This document shows positions 21,850 to 33,700 of a stretch of 64,000 nt of DNA, in pieces. A program made the translations under genes and the position numbers. Source of the stretch: Zopfochytrium polystomum (taxonomy: Eukaryota; Chytridiomycota; Chytridiomycetes; Chytridiales; Chytridiaceae); assembly GCA_025765615.1 (NCBI GenBank), contig JAIVFJ010000065.1:124001-188000 (forward strand), in the 5' to 3' direction. How positions within the stretch are numbered: the first letter of the stretch is position 1; each line of letters starts with the position of its first letter. The notes under the pieces are model-generated. The model was not told the DNA's origin. It worked only from the letters and a program-made list of their open reading frames with translations, and made no database searches.

Positions 21850-22080
21850 TAAAAGAATTCACTATGTTGGCTGATTGATGGATTTGGCTGCTGTGGTGTA
21901 CACTACTGAAGGTGGTGGTGGTGGGAAGTTGATCTTGGCTTCTGTCAGTCTTGTGTTTGTCTCTATACAAAACTGTTCCAAGGACCATCACTTGCAAAAT
22001 GCTGCGAGTCAGTGTTACAGAGCAGTCTCAGGTCAAAGCTCGTGCTCATTGCTTACACCAAAAGACCCAAAACTAACACG
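21850..22080 (-). mobile_element. Copy of the 250-bp LTR family
   Basis: The reverse complement matches the insertion at 19365-19614 and the copy at 56852-57087 (TTAGTTTTGGGTCTTTTGG, TTTTGTATAGAGACAAACA, GTAGTGTACACCACAGCAG). No target duplication was recognised. Confidence 0.7.
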
Positions 22081-22197
22081 CACCCCTAAGCTGTGGGCAG
22101 GAGCAAAGGCCAGCACAGAGGAAAACCTTAAGTCATAGTCAACTTAAGAAAACCGTACACCAGAGAAAGAAGAATAAAAAACACGTATGACTGGCCA

Positions 22198-23433
22198 TCA
22201 GATGGCAGAACAGAAAGGACAGACCACTCTACCAAAAATGGATGGCGGCACATATTGAACTTCAGAGGTAAAAGAAAATGAGTCAAGGTAATGAAAAGGA
22301 ACAAAGAGGTGTTCTTTAATGGCCACCTCACGTGCAATCTTCGCAGTCTCAGTAGCTTTCTTGGAATCACCTGGCGTGGCCTTGGCTTCTTTGCCGTGTG
22401 CAGGCTGCTTGCCCTTGGCCTTCTTTGCAGGGCAAGCTGGCTCTGACTTCCTGTGAGGGAACTTGAGGCATTCCTCGCGAGAATGTGAGACCCAGATTCC
22501 ATGAAGGTCACAAGTAGGCTTGCTGTTGAGTGCCTCACCGATCTTGCGCTTCTTGGTTGCCACTGAGGTCTTTGCTGAAGCAGCTGTTTCCATCTCAGAA
22601 GTGCCATGGTGAGCAGAGTGTCTGCTGTTCTTCTCTTTGCTTTGCTGGTACAGCGTGTGGCAGTTTGTCAACTCCTTGATGAGATCGCTGGTGTTGGCGT
22701 AGCCTGACAGCCCCTTGAGAAGATTTTGACGAACACCAGAGAAGATTTCATGTCCAGGCAGCGTTTCCCTTGCTTTGTGGATGATGGCAGAAATGCAGGA
22801 TGTGTTTGTCACACCCCTGCAAGTGGTGGCAGTACATTTTAAATGCTTTGGCCAATCCGTGACCAGTGTGGTCAGAGTGGTGTACCACTCCTGGACTGCC
22901 GGACCAGAGTCTCTGGGTTTTGCCAAACGACTGTAAGTCGCAAGCCACTTGTCCTGCTGTGAACCAGTGTGGTCCTGCAGGGCGTACTTGTCATTGAGCC
23001 ACTTGTACCAGTCAGCGCAGTTGGTGATGTTTGTTGCATTCATGGAGCGCACATCCTCTATGCGCGAGCAGGAGTCGAGGGTAGCAACAGCCTTGTCGTG
23101 TTGGGCCTCAAGCTCCTGGTAGGTCTTGTGTTCTTGGCGTATACCAGTGTGGTACTTGTCAATGGCAGCATGGTGCAGACGGTACATCTCACTGTACGCA
23201 GCCTTGGCCTCCGCCATTGCAGAGGATTCAGGGGGAGAACCAATGCTGGGAGGGGCAGCGCCAATGCCGACCTTGATGCAGTGCTCGTTGAATGTACCGA
23301 AGTAATCAGGCTTGAGGAAGCTGGCAACAAGATTGTATGCCATGACCAGCTTGATGACTTCTTCCACAAGCAGTCCCCAAGCCTGGTAGCCGTAAGAAGA
23401 GAAGCGGACAGCCTTGGTGGTCGAAGAAGACAT
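22198..23433 (-). CDS. LTR-retrotransposon Gag-like protein, pol missing
   Basis: An open frame from the likely start MSSSTTKAVRFSSYGYQAWG (23433) runs to 22198, about 410 aa. It has the helical, Gln/Lys-rich composition of fungal Gag proteins and a C-x2-H-x6-H-x4-C zinc-finger-like motif (CDLHGIWVSHSREEC) near 22500, followed by a Lys-rich tail. A TGTTGAGATT-family LTR end lies just upstream (23647). Nothing resembling protease, RT or integrase follows; the next sequence is a minus-strand 250-bp LTR copy. A Gag-only remnant or non-autonomous element that keeps an open frame. Confidence 0.65.
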   Translation of the reverse strand: MSSSTTKAVRFSSYGYQAWGLLVEEVIKLVMAYNLVASFLKPDYFGTFNEHCIKVGIGAAPPSIGSPPESSAMAEAKAAYSEMYRLHHAAIDKYHTGIRQEHKTYQELEAQHDKAVATLDSCSRIEDVRSMNATNITNCADWYKWLNDKYALQDHTGSQQDKWLATYSRLAKPRDSGPAVQEWYTTLTTLVTDWPKHLKCTATTCRGVTNTSCISAIIHKARETLPGHEIFSGVRQNLLKGLSGYANTSDLIKELTNCHTLYQQSKEKNSRHSAHHGTSEMETAASAKTSVATKKRKIGEALNSKPTCDLHGIWVSHSREECLKFPHRKSEPACPAKKAKGKQPAHGKEAKATPGDSKKATETAKIAREVAIKEHLFVPFHYLDSFSFTSEVQYVPPSIFGRVVCPFCSAI

Positions 23434-23646
23434 GCTAGGTAGCGGCTTGGTGGACCAGTGGACTTGTTTAGAGCGGTAGCCCTTTTCTTGTAGAGAGCCA
23501 AGAGCCCTTTGTTGCCGTAAAGTAGCTGGTGAGACAGTGCTCACAGACAGGTTGGTCTTGTTTAGAGTCAGAAACCCTTTTCTTGTAAGAGCAGCACGGC
23601 CCTGTTCGAGTGTACAAGTGTGGCCGACGGCTTGTAGGTAGCTTTG

Positions 23647-24045
23647 TGATGAAATCCCACCCAGGACTGGAGGGACTTGGTGGATGTGGAGTGGAAGAGA
23701 GAGAGAGAGAGCAGTGATGATGGAAGGGAGAGGAGTGAGAGGATGGAGAGAGGAGAGAGGAGTGAGTGGACAGAGAGGGAAGAGAGAGCAAATGGAGGAA
23801 GAGAGATTGGCTCGTTTTGCACTGGATTCTGTCAAAGCAGCAAGGAGGAGGTTGGATTCCTTGTTTGATCTCTGTGAGAGGTTGCTGCTTTTATACTCGT
23901 GCAGGTTGGAGCCATCAGAAAACAGAGGGAGCAGTGGGCTGCACAGAGCAGGCCACAGAAATGAGATAAAACAGGCTGAGCACCAACCCCCAGCCTGGGC
24001 TAAGTACCCATTCACGGCTGAGCACCACCCAGGGCTGGTGACTTG
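23647..24045 (-). mobile_element. 5'-truncated LTR (TGTTGAGATT family) upstream of Gag
   Basis: The reverse complement matches the 3' half of the LTR at 6133-7193, including the TATA box region (GTATAAAAGCAGCAACCTCTC) and CT-rich tract, ending TTTCATCA at 23647. The 5' boundary at about 24045 is abrupt, so the LTR has lost its first about 650 bp. Confidence 0.75.
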
Positions 24046-24155
24046 CTGAAGCATGGTTTTTGAGTGAAGTGTCCACGTTGGCCGCAGCACCTGCAAGTCT
24101 CTGAATGTCGTGGTCCACCTTTGCACTGCTGTGTTCCAGTGCTGCGGGAATTGGC

Positions 24156-24812
24156 TCAAGTTGGGTTAGCTGAGTGGTGAGTTTTGGACATCAGTGTGCA
24201 CTGAGGTCTGATGCTCTTTCCGCTCAGTGCACACGGAGGTCTGTTGTGTGTTGAGCAGTTGCTGGGTGTTTTCAAGGGCTTCAAAATTGACTGCAGCTCT
24301 GGAGGAGGGACAGAAAGGGGGGCAGGCAGGACAGGTGGGGGAGCTGTGGTGTCAGGAGGGGCCTGAGCTGTCCAGCTGTTGTCTTTGGAATCTGCTGAAG
24401 TGGCTTGGTTAAGGAGGGGGCCAGAGGGGCGGCCAGTTTTGCAAGATTGGGAAGAATGCTTGGAGTTTCCACAACCAGCAGGGGAAGGGAGTGAAGTCTT
24501 TCTTTTGGAGTGAGTGAAATTGGAGGGCACAGCTGTTGAAATTGACTGATTGGTTAGTTTTTTGCAACATCGATTCACCAGTGTAAAAACAAAATGGGCA
24601 GATGAAAAGCCAGCAGTGCCCTTTGTTGAGTTCAAGAAGCCTGGAATGCAACTGATGTGCACCCAAGACTCATATTGGATGGGCTCAAGGTCGTAGATAC
24701 TCGTGGAGCGACAAATATTATAAAGGATAGCTGTGAGTTGCCTTTTGTCACTGATTCCCTTCTGGTTTTCTGCAGAAGGTTCCAGTGGTCGAATTGTGAC
24801 ACCAGCTCCCAT
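24156..24812 (-). other. 218-aa ORF in repeat context, unrecognised
   Basis: An open frame with Pro/Ser-rich composition (PPDTTAPPPVLPAPLSVPPPE). Just downstream, frames read TQLTQLEPIPAALEHSS and VDHDIQRLAGAAANVDTSL, which look Gag-like. It may be the end of another retroelement cut by the LTR at 24045. No motif allows a firm name. Confidence 0.3.
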
Positions 24813-24989
24813 AATTGTTATGAACTGAGGGGGATTGCGAGGGTGCTGACGAACATGGAGGGAGGTGGGCGGCTCATGAAAAGTGGGGGTAGCAATCCCA
24901 ATTCAGCACGAAGGTTGTGATGTGGTTGCAATGTGGTTGCGATGGTAAAGGGGGTTATTGCAGTCTGGTTGGGAAGACGAGGCCAGCAA

Positions 24990-25075
24990 TCGCTGGAAGC
25001 AATCTGGCAGCGATCTGGAGTCAATCTGGCGGCGATCTGGCGTCAATCTGGTGTCAATCTGGTGGTGGCAAGGTG
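24990..25075. repeat. Degenerate tandem repeat
   Basis: Alternating GCGATCTGG and GTCAATCTGG units repeat about six times, followed by a GGTGGC-rich run. No coding assignment. Confidence 0.7.
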
Positions 25076-25123
25076 GCGGAGGGCGGCGGTGGAGGGTGGG
25101 GTCTTGAGTCAGTTGACATGGTT

Positions 25124-25953
25124 TGTTGAGATTTGAGCCTAGGAAGCCAGCTTCCTATGTCGACAGCGGACTCATCGCCGCCGCCGATGTGACTTACACT
25201 AAGTTGGGTAAGCTGAAAGGTCCAATCTGAATCCAACGAAAAGAGTTAGGTGAAGACAGCAGTGATTCTGGCTTTGCTTTCCTAGGCTTCGCCAGCGAGG
25301 ACAATACAATTAGAATCACACCCAATGAGTTCAGAGAAATATTGAACCAGGGCTGCTCACAGCAGCTCCAGGTCAGCTGACTGTTGTCGGAACCAATGTT
25401 GAACCAGGGACTGGTTGATTTGAAATGCTCCTGGGGATTTCAAATCATCTTTCCTCTGTGGGAAGACTGGTCACTACACACAGACCTCTGGACAGACCTT
25501 GGTTGATTTGAAATGCTCCTGAAGATTTCAAATCATTTTCCCTCTCTGTGGGGGGACCAGTTGCTTGCACACTGGTCTCCACACAGAGCTTGGTGGATTT
25601 GAAATGCTCTGAATATTTCAAATCACCCTCCCTCTGTGGGAAGGGGTTTACAACATCTCCCCAGAGCAAAGTCCTGTCTGAAGCAGTTTGCAACTTGTTC
25701 AGACAGGCAAAACAGGAAAGACTGGTCAACCTCCCTGCAGGAGTATAAATTGGGCAGAGTTTTCTTATTGAAAAAAAAACTCTCACTCCAATTTGCCAGT
25801 CCCTGTCTAAAACAAGCTCTCTTTACCCACTTGCCCTTGGTCGCTTGCTACGCTCTCTCTTGTACAAGCTCTCGATTCAAGCCTCAGTTCCTTCCACCTT
25901 CTTGCGACACTGCCTCTACTATCGACATCACCTTCTACACTGCAACTTCAACA
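25124..25953 (+). mobile_element. Solo LTR of 830 bp with triplicated hairpin module
   Basis: It starts TGTTGAGATTTGAGCC and ends ACTTCAACA. The flanks TGGTT (25119-25123) and AGGTT (25954-25958) match at 4 of 5 positions. Three spaced copies of an inverted repeat GATTTGAAAT...ATTTCAAATC (about 25428, 25503 and 25589) lie upstream of a TATA box (AGTATAAATTGG, about 25741). Nearly identical to 40145-40964. Confidence 0.85.
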
Positions 25954-26700
25954 AGGTTTTTGTCCAGCCACAAGATTGGTGGCAGTGACAGATCCAGATC
26001 TGGTGGCAGTGAGATTGCGGCCTTTGGCCGCTATATCGCGATTCCAACGGGTGGGATGGAACAGGAAGGGATTGGGTCAGAAAAAGGATCGCTTGTGTTT
26101 GTGGTTAGGCACAATCTTCACCTGTTTCTCACAAGAGAATTCCGGGAGAAAAGGTGAAAAGAAAGAAAGGAGTTAAGGGAAGAAAAACTGTAACAAAAAC
26201 CAAAACACGAAAAGGAAAAAAACCGAAGACATCCAACACAAATCCACACACGCCAAAGTAGCCAAATACTCCAGAAATTGACGAAAGAGCGGCATCGGCA
26301 CAAGAAAATGAACGACCTGCACAACAGAGCCCCACGAAATCGCGCTATAAGTGCCGTTGTTGTGAAATATGGTCAGGAGGAAAAACTGACAGTTCGATGA
26401 CCCCTTTGAACAGCCTGTCGCGATTTTCGCCGACAGTCGTAACCAGCAGTCGTCTTGTTGAGTGGGTCATCTGGTCGCGTCCTAGCTGCTTTGTGTTTGT
26501 GAGGAGCCAGGAGAGAATGATGAGTGTTGGTCAATATGTTTTCGTGTTTTGGGGGATAGATAAAGTGTGTATTCACAGAGGAACAAAATGAAGAGTGAGA
26601 GAGTTAATTTTGTTCACCATTACAATCACCATCCCAATATTTTTTTTTTCAACTCCCCTAAAGATTGAAGACAACAGCAATGCCCCCCTTTTCCCTGCTC
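25954..26700. other. Spacer between LTR and gene island 2
   Basis: No convincing gene. A small direct repeat (GATTGGTGGCAGTGA / GATCTGGTGGCAGTGAGA) follows the LTR. The rest is A/G-rich with short ORFs of no recognisable type. Confidence 0.4.
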
Positions 26701-27585
26701 TTAAGGTTTACCTTCTGCATGCTCCACATTGCTGAAAGGAACTTGAACCAAGTTCTGTTGAGATTTCAGTTCCTTGTTCTTCAAGTCGTGGGAGAGCCGC
26801 ATAAACCAAGTTGAAAATGCCGTGCATGTATCGAGAGATGGATCACGAATCAGACGCTTCATTGCAGCAAGGCATTCCCTGACCGTCTGAAGCTTGTTCT
26901 GGTCAACGGCAGCATCACCACAATCCAGAGATGATAACGGCTCCCGATTGCTCATCGCCCAGTGGAGCTGTCACAAACCCATCATCCAAGTTGAGTTCTG
27001 TTGTGACAATGCGTCTTCTTTGACTCGTTCTTCGTTCTTGGCTTGAAGCCTGCGACAACGATTTCCGACGCACGTAAGTGCCGCGTCCTGCGCTCTGCGC
27101 AGCTCGTCATCAATGGTTGGTGATGGTGTAGAACGGAGAAGGGGTAAGGGAAGACGCCCGCTGCCCTTGCTCCGCGGCGACGGCGGAAGGCCGACGACGT
27201 CGTGGCCAAAGTGTACATTGAGAGGGAAAAAAGGTGTTCTGCGGGTGCGGTCGCGATTCCGCCACCACATCGTCGTTGTGAGCGATTCCACGAAGAGAGG
27301 GAAAAAGAGAGAGAGATAGAGAGGGAGATATTGCCCGTCTGCGGTCAAGATCCCCCGATCGCACCCGTCCTTCCTTCGACCGTTCGGCTTGCGAACAAGT
27401 AGGTCACGCGACTCCGCAGCGATACCAACCATATTTCTTCCCATAACGCCAGCCCTCACCCCCGCCCCGCGACCACCGTCGATTCCTCTCAGCACCTTGG
27501 AGCTGGAGCGACACCTCCAGGACTGGCATAATAGTATTGGCACGGGCGCCAAAATTACCCCCACGCACTGTCCTCCACTCTGCAA
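26701..27585 (-). other. Possible exons of an uncharacterised minus-strand gene
   Basis: Two open stretches carry helical, coding-like sequence: IDDELRRAQDAALTCVGNR (27000-27110) and DQNKLQTVRECLAAMKRLI (about 26850-26905), ending at a stop at 26701. I could not join them with a credible intron. They might be 3' exons of the large gene upstream or a separate small gene. Confidence 0.3.
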
Positions 27586-27705
27586 GAAGAAAGCATTCCC
27601 CCAAGTGCCTATTTTTTTCAGTGCATTGATGATTGCAGGGGAGCAAAGGAATGTATTCGTCTTTTACGTCTGACACTAGTTGTACTTCTCCAAACCGTAC
27701 TTTCT

Positions 27706-30700
27706 TCACTGAGGCGGAAGAGAGCGCCTCACCTTCAGAATGCTTGGTGAAGAGATCAAATCGGATTGGGATCCCAAAGCCAATCTGAGTCTGGCGTCAT
27801 CAACAGGAACTCCAGATGTATGGCCTGCAAGGTCTTTTTGCCTAACAGTGACGAAAGCGGATCGTTGAGCTCGAGAAACTTTAGTGCCCAAAACGGACGG
27901 CCCTGCGAGAATGTTGGACGAGTTCTTCATGTCTTTCTGTTTGCTTTCAGCAGGATAACTTTTGCCCGATAGCGCGCTCACTGGCGGTTTCGTGCGGTTA
28001 CCATTCGGCGGCCTGTCTCTCTGCCCTTCACCTGAGGAAGGAGCTACACTCCACGCCGTTGGAGTTACGTCTTGACCGTCAGGTCTCGTGGCACTTTTTC
28101 CCGCCTTCATGGCTGCCAATCGTGAATATAGCCGCAAAGATGCTGGAGATTCTTCCACGCGGTCTGTGGTTGGTGCCTGCCGCCTGCGCTGAGTTGGATC
28201 TGATTCTCCTTTTCGACTTTCACTTATACTTCCACGAGGGGTTCCGTTGAAAGAGGAGGCCCAGCTTGGCTGAACCATCGAGTTCCGAGAGGGGGTTCGG
28301 TACGCACCTGGCCGCCGATCCTCATCTTCCCCTGGTACGCCGTCATTATAAGAAACTCGGCTTTCAGATCGTTCCTGTCCAGCTTCACCCGAAGAAAGCC
28401 GACGAGACGGCGTTTCGTCTTCAACGCTGGCAAGCCTATCGGCGCTTGCAGCACGGGAAGACCTCCGGCTTCTCCGTACTCCAGTGGACCGTCCTCGTCG
28501 CAAAGCACTGCTTCGACGGGAGCGGGGTCCGATTTCTCCACGAAACTCGATCGATTCGAATGCGTCGACCTCTTCGCCGGGAGCCTTTTCGTCGAAACGC
28601 TCCCAGGCTTCCTGGTTTAAGCCGATCGACTCAGCTGATGACGCTGAATTGACGGCTCTTTGATCGTTCACGATAGTTTCGCCGTTGACAGACTTAGCCG
28701 GAGCCGTACCGCTGATAAATTCTCCTGTCATCCGCCCTTCGGGTGAAGCATTACCCACGGACTCCATTGAGGTAACTGGTGATCTCATGTCCATCATTTT
28801 TCGTTTAAGCAGTGCATTTTCAGAAAGAAGCTGCCCGAATTTGTGCAGCAGGTCCTCCAGTTCACGCTGCTTAACATCATCTTTGTTCTGCTTCGAGATT
28901 TTGACCGACTGCCGGATCGCATTCACCTTCCTGCTTTCGGCCAATTGTTCCAATTTTCGAATTGTGGCAGAAGAGAATCGGGGGGGGCGAACACTTGCTC
29001 CAGAGAATGTCCCATTCAATCTTGCAGCGGCCGACTTTCCCCGTTCGTGGCTCAGCACGTTATCGTGCTTGTGTTCCAAAACTCTAAGTTTCTGCACCAG
29101 TTCCTCCACTAGAAGCGTCTTTTCCGTTAACTCTGCAATAAGCTTTTCAATGTTGATGCCTTCTAATTTTTTTAACTTTTCTGCGAATTCGACGGCCTTC
29201 GTGTCAGAAGTTTCGCTTTTGGGCTTTGCGGAGAAACTTCTCTCGGTCCGAGATGATGTTGCTGGTCTAAACTTCGCTTGCTGGTGTGAGCAAGTGTTAA
29301 ACTGTGATGTTTTTCTTCTCGATTATTGTTCTCACTTCTTCGCGAAGCATTTTCTGCAAAGATTCAACGTGAGATTCTGACGAAACCAGCGATTTCGTGG
29401 TTCTCGTCAGCATCCGGCGAATCGCCCTTTCTCGAGATTCAGCATCTTTGTAGCTGTCCCAAAGCTTCTCCTCGGCGTGTTTACTTTCTTCACTCAGTTT
29501 TCGAATCTGTGATTCGGTAAGTAAGGAGCATTAGGGCTATTGGCACACCTTTTTGTCGTACGCAGACCGCAGGGATTGCTCCTTGATACTGTACATAGAA
29601 CGCACTTTCAAAAGCTGAGAGACATCAGATCCTCACTAATCTGGCTTGTCTTTACCGTCATTTGCAACTCATGGTTGTCTTCCTTCAAAGCATTCATCAT
29701 ATCCTCATATTCAATCGTTTTTTGTGCAGATGCTCGGAGAGGCTGCGGAATTTCGTTAGACTTAGCAACGAGCATGAGCTCCTCCTTTTTCGTTTCCGCA
29801 ATAATCCCCATGACTTCGTGGACCGTATTTGTTCGGTATTCGTTAAAGCGGTTTCTCAGCACGTGATTTTCCATCACTAACTCTCCAACCATGTCGTCGT
29901 ACTCATCGATGATTCGATTACGCAGCTTTCGCTCCTCAACGCGCCGAGATTTTCGAAGCTCATTTACCTCTGTTGCCATGGCACCCAATTCTGCGTAAAT
30001 ATCCGCGACACTGTGCGCAGCAGCCAGTCGCACCTCTCGGTGAAAGTTCTGCAGAAAATTAGAACCCATGTTTCGCCACGTATCCTTACCTCGAGGAGCT
30101 CCCTTTTTTCGTCTTGGAGCGTCGATATTGCTTTCTCAGCATTTTTGTTTTGATCGATGAGTCGATTTACGAGAGCTGCTTCAAAATGCTCCTGCTCCAT
30201 CAGCCTCGTTTCTGCAAGCTTGCTGATGTTAAGGGATAATTTGATGATCTACATGAAGGGAATCATTCATCTGTGCAATTCAATATTGATATTACCGCTT
30301 GCGTGAGAGAATCTTTTGTGCACGAAAACATTTTGCTGTCATCCAATGGCAGCAAGTTTCCCAGCTGGCCTTTCGCCTCATTTAACTTGAATGGTTGAAG
30401 AGCCCCTTGCTGGACTTTCCGTTCTTTCAACTTTCAACCGCGTTTGATCAGTGCAAGGTCGTACATAAATGTATATTGACAAGTTAGAAATAATTCTTAC
30501 CCAACTGGCATTAGCTTTGTGTAAATCTTCGACAAAAGTCAAAAGAATATTGGTCTTCAGGCTGCTGATGTCTTCAGACAACTTGTAAGCGAATGCTCGC
30601 TCCCCTCGTTGCGCGTTAACTTCAATTGTGTCGTACAGTTGGAAAAGTCGTCCAGCTCGCTCGTCCGCAAGTTTGTCGTAATACTGCTTTGCTTGTCGAA

Positions 30701-33700
30701 GCATTTGCACGGTATGCAGCCTGACAAGCTCTCCAAGAAGAACGGAAATCTGGCAGCGCTCGAATGCCTTAAAAATTAAACAAATGAGATAAGGCCCGAA
30801 GACGAAATGCTCGCGCACCGCTTGACTCTGACGGTTCATCTCCGAGTCGGCAGCTGAGACAATGGAGACGTCCCGAAGAAGAACACCTTTGACATTGAAT
30901 TCAATGTTATTGGAACTTAATTTCTCGACTCACCCGCTGTCGCATTTCCCCGAGCACCGAGCTTGAAGTACAACCGCACCGCTCCAACCACAATTCGCAT
31001 TTTATAGAACTTTATCACCTCCGACAGCTGCGCTTCATTCTGGGGAATGTGTTTCAGAGGAGCAACAAGCCATCAACACCAACTTTTATGACATCTCCCT
31101 GTAGAGTAAGCCGATTGAATTCCTTTCGCAAAATATAGAGGCGAAGCCCTGTGACTAAGTATTCGCTCTGTGTCTTGTTAACCTCTTCAGTGTTTTCCCC
31201 GAAATTCAGCAATGTTGCTTGCAAATATTGCTCCATGCAATCATCAAGCTCCACAATCTTGTTCTCCGCGCATTTTTTTGCTTCCGGGTGCAATTTAGAG
31301 AAGCAGAATGAGCTCGGCAGTCTTGTGTATTGCGGTTTTGTTGTGAACTGATCTCAAAGGTCAGCAGTGCAACCATTAGGTCCTACCTACGGAATAAATC
31401 TGCGTCAGGTCCCAGTCACGGTAACGCAAAATGTAAAGATCTTTCGACTGCGCCATTAGCTCTTCATAACGGAGAAGGGACTTGTAGTCATTCGGGAGCT
31501 ACAGACTTATTAAGCCGGAGATACGATCTGCGGGAGTTACCATTTTCATGTGGACCGCATAGGCAATGCTGGCTATGGCTAGCCTGTTTCGCAAGAACCA
31601 GATTCTCCATTTGGAAATAAGGTACGATTCAACTCTCGAATACTCTGCGGTATTTCCTTGATACGATAGATCTTTCTTTATCTGGTTCATCGTTGTTATA
31701 ATGTAATCAGCTTCCCGGAGGTCGCGAACTGGGAGTTGTAGATATGAGAGTCTACCTCGCTTGTACAAAAGAATTACCTGATTGAATGAAGCGGTTGTTG
31801 TCTGAAAGGTATTTGGAGAACATCGCAACTAGTCGAAGTATCTCGAAAATCAACCGGTGAACTCGCATGGCCTTACAATAAACCATTGAGTTTTTGAATA
31901 CTTTTTGGTTCATATCTACTTGAGCCTTTGGTGACCGCTCGTGCGTTCCAAAGGCCTGAGTGCATTTAATTCTCAAATAACAAACGGGATCACTACCATT
32001 AGGCACTCTGTTGGGTGCGGCAGAAGCCACAATTTTCCTAATTTTTCGGTGCCCGCCATGTCGGTCGCCGCAAGATCTTGCACTTGAACAATCTTCTCCA
32101 TGTCGACAAAGCCATTCGGCACCTGCTTTGTTGAGAGATCTGGAAAGCGGTTACTTTTCACTTAACCTGTGGCAAGAATACCTGTAAAATAGTCTGAATT
32201 TCTCAAAACCTTGGAGCTGCGAAAAATCACCTTGCCGAAAGATCCACTGAAAGCGAAGTTTCGCAGGTCCAACATAACCTGGGTAAACTCTGCTCGCTCG
32301 CACTCTTCGACAACAACTTCACACATATTTGCGAAGTACCAATCTATTAATTCATACTATGCAGAATTTTTTTAGCTCTCGTCAATTGAAAAGTGAACCT
32401 ACTTTCAATAAAAGAAGCTCCAATTCTTTCTCATTATCGCTCACATCCTTTTTTGTCACATTTCGCATTCTGTGTATCGTGTGGTTGAGCGCAACTTTTG
32501 TTTAAGCTGCCCACTTACTCCCTCGCATACTCAATCACCATTGCCCGCCTCATTTGCCTTTTCTTTGGCATAAAGCTCGTGACAAGAGTTCTGTAATCCA
32601 CATCGAACTGCCGTGTGCCTACTTCGTTTCCTGCTTTCCAAGGTTTCTGACGCACTGACCGACCCTGTACTGCATCAAACACGGATCATCTTACATTCAG
32701 ATCGCTTTACTTTGATCTTTGCCTCATCAAATCTTTGAGCATCATTTTCCTGTGTTGATTCAAGCAAATCCCGATGAATGTCATGAAGAATGAAACCATG
32801 AATTTCGGCGGCGCTCATGTGCCAATTCTTCTCGATTAATTGTATCTGAACGGTTGTCAACGTGAGGACAAAAAGGACAAGCTGAACCTTCAATGCGCGA
32901 GTCATTTTTTGGAGCTGTGCCTCGCGGCATAAGTGTAGGATGGATTTCAGTTTGGAAAAGTCAAATAAGCTCAATCCTTCGTCCAGCTCTGCCACTGCAA
33001 GAGGGCCAACCCTCCATACACAGGCGTCAAAAATAGCATGTCCAGCATCGTTTTGATCAGCGGACGGTTCCACAACGGCAGCTTGGTCGAACTCTACAAA
33101 ATCATCATCCTTCAAGGCTTTAGTGGCGTAAAAATTGAGTCCCGCTCACCTCGACAACGGTTGTGTCAGCCATTTCCGGGACATCATATCGGAGTTCCCC
33201 GAGACGACCGGTATAATTTGCTTTGTTGACGTTCATTTGCGCGAATTGATCTTCAAAGCAAAACTTCCAAAAATCTGCCTTCCCTTAATCACAGCACTTT
33301 TATCCGGCTCATTACCTGTTTGGAGCCAGCTGTGTAGAAGTCGATTTCTTAAGATGAGCAATTTCAGAAGTCTACAAAGCAGATCGCGCCCAAAAGGCTG
33401 ATAGGAGGGATCTGTGAATATAGTGAGCTGAGCTACGCTGCTTGCTAAGGCCTTTTCTGATGGCGCATCAAATGGTTTGTAGTGTTCTTTCAATATCCAA
33501 TCAGGCAACAAGGGATGTTCAAGCCAAACATCTGAATCCAATCCACCAACAAGTCTCCTTCCTCGCAGCGGAGGAACAAAGTTGTAGTCACTCATATCAT
33601 TCCACAGCTTATCCATTGTTTTCCAAACGATTATGTTTATAATTGATCGCGACGGGCTTTCTCCAAGTCGAGTTGGCCCCAGGGTTTCTAGAAGACTGTG

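Noticed and set aside
22198..24159. Single 653-aa protein on the minus strand
   Set aside because: The first about 240 codons are LTR and leader sequence also found as non-coding LTR at 6.7-7.2 kb; only the part from about 23433 looks like Gag.
25690..25800. Poly-A run after TATA as a Pol III gene
   Set aside because: Context is an LTR promoter repeated at 40.8 kb; no A/B boxes.
28685..29380. 231-aa plus-strand ORF
   Set aside because: Antisense of the coiled-coil last exons of the large gene; Ser/Phe-rich shadow composition.
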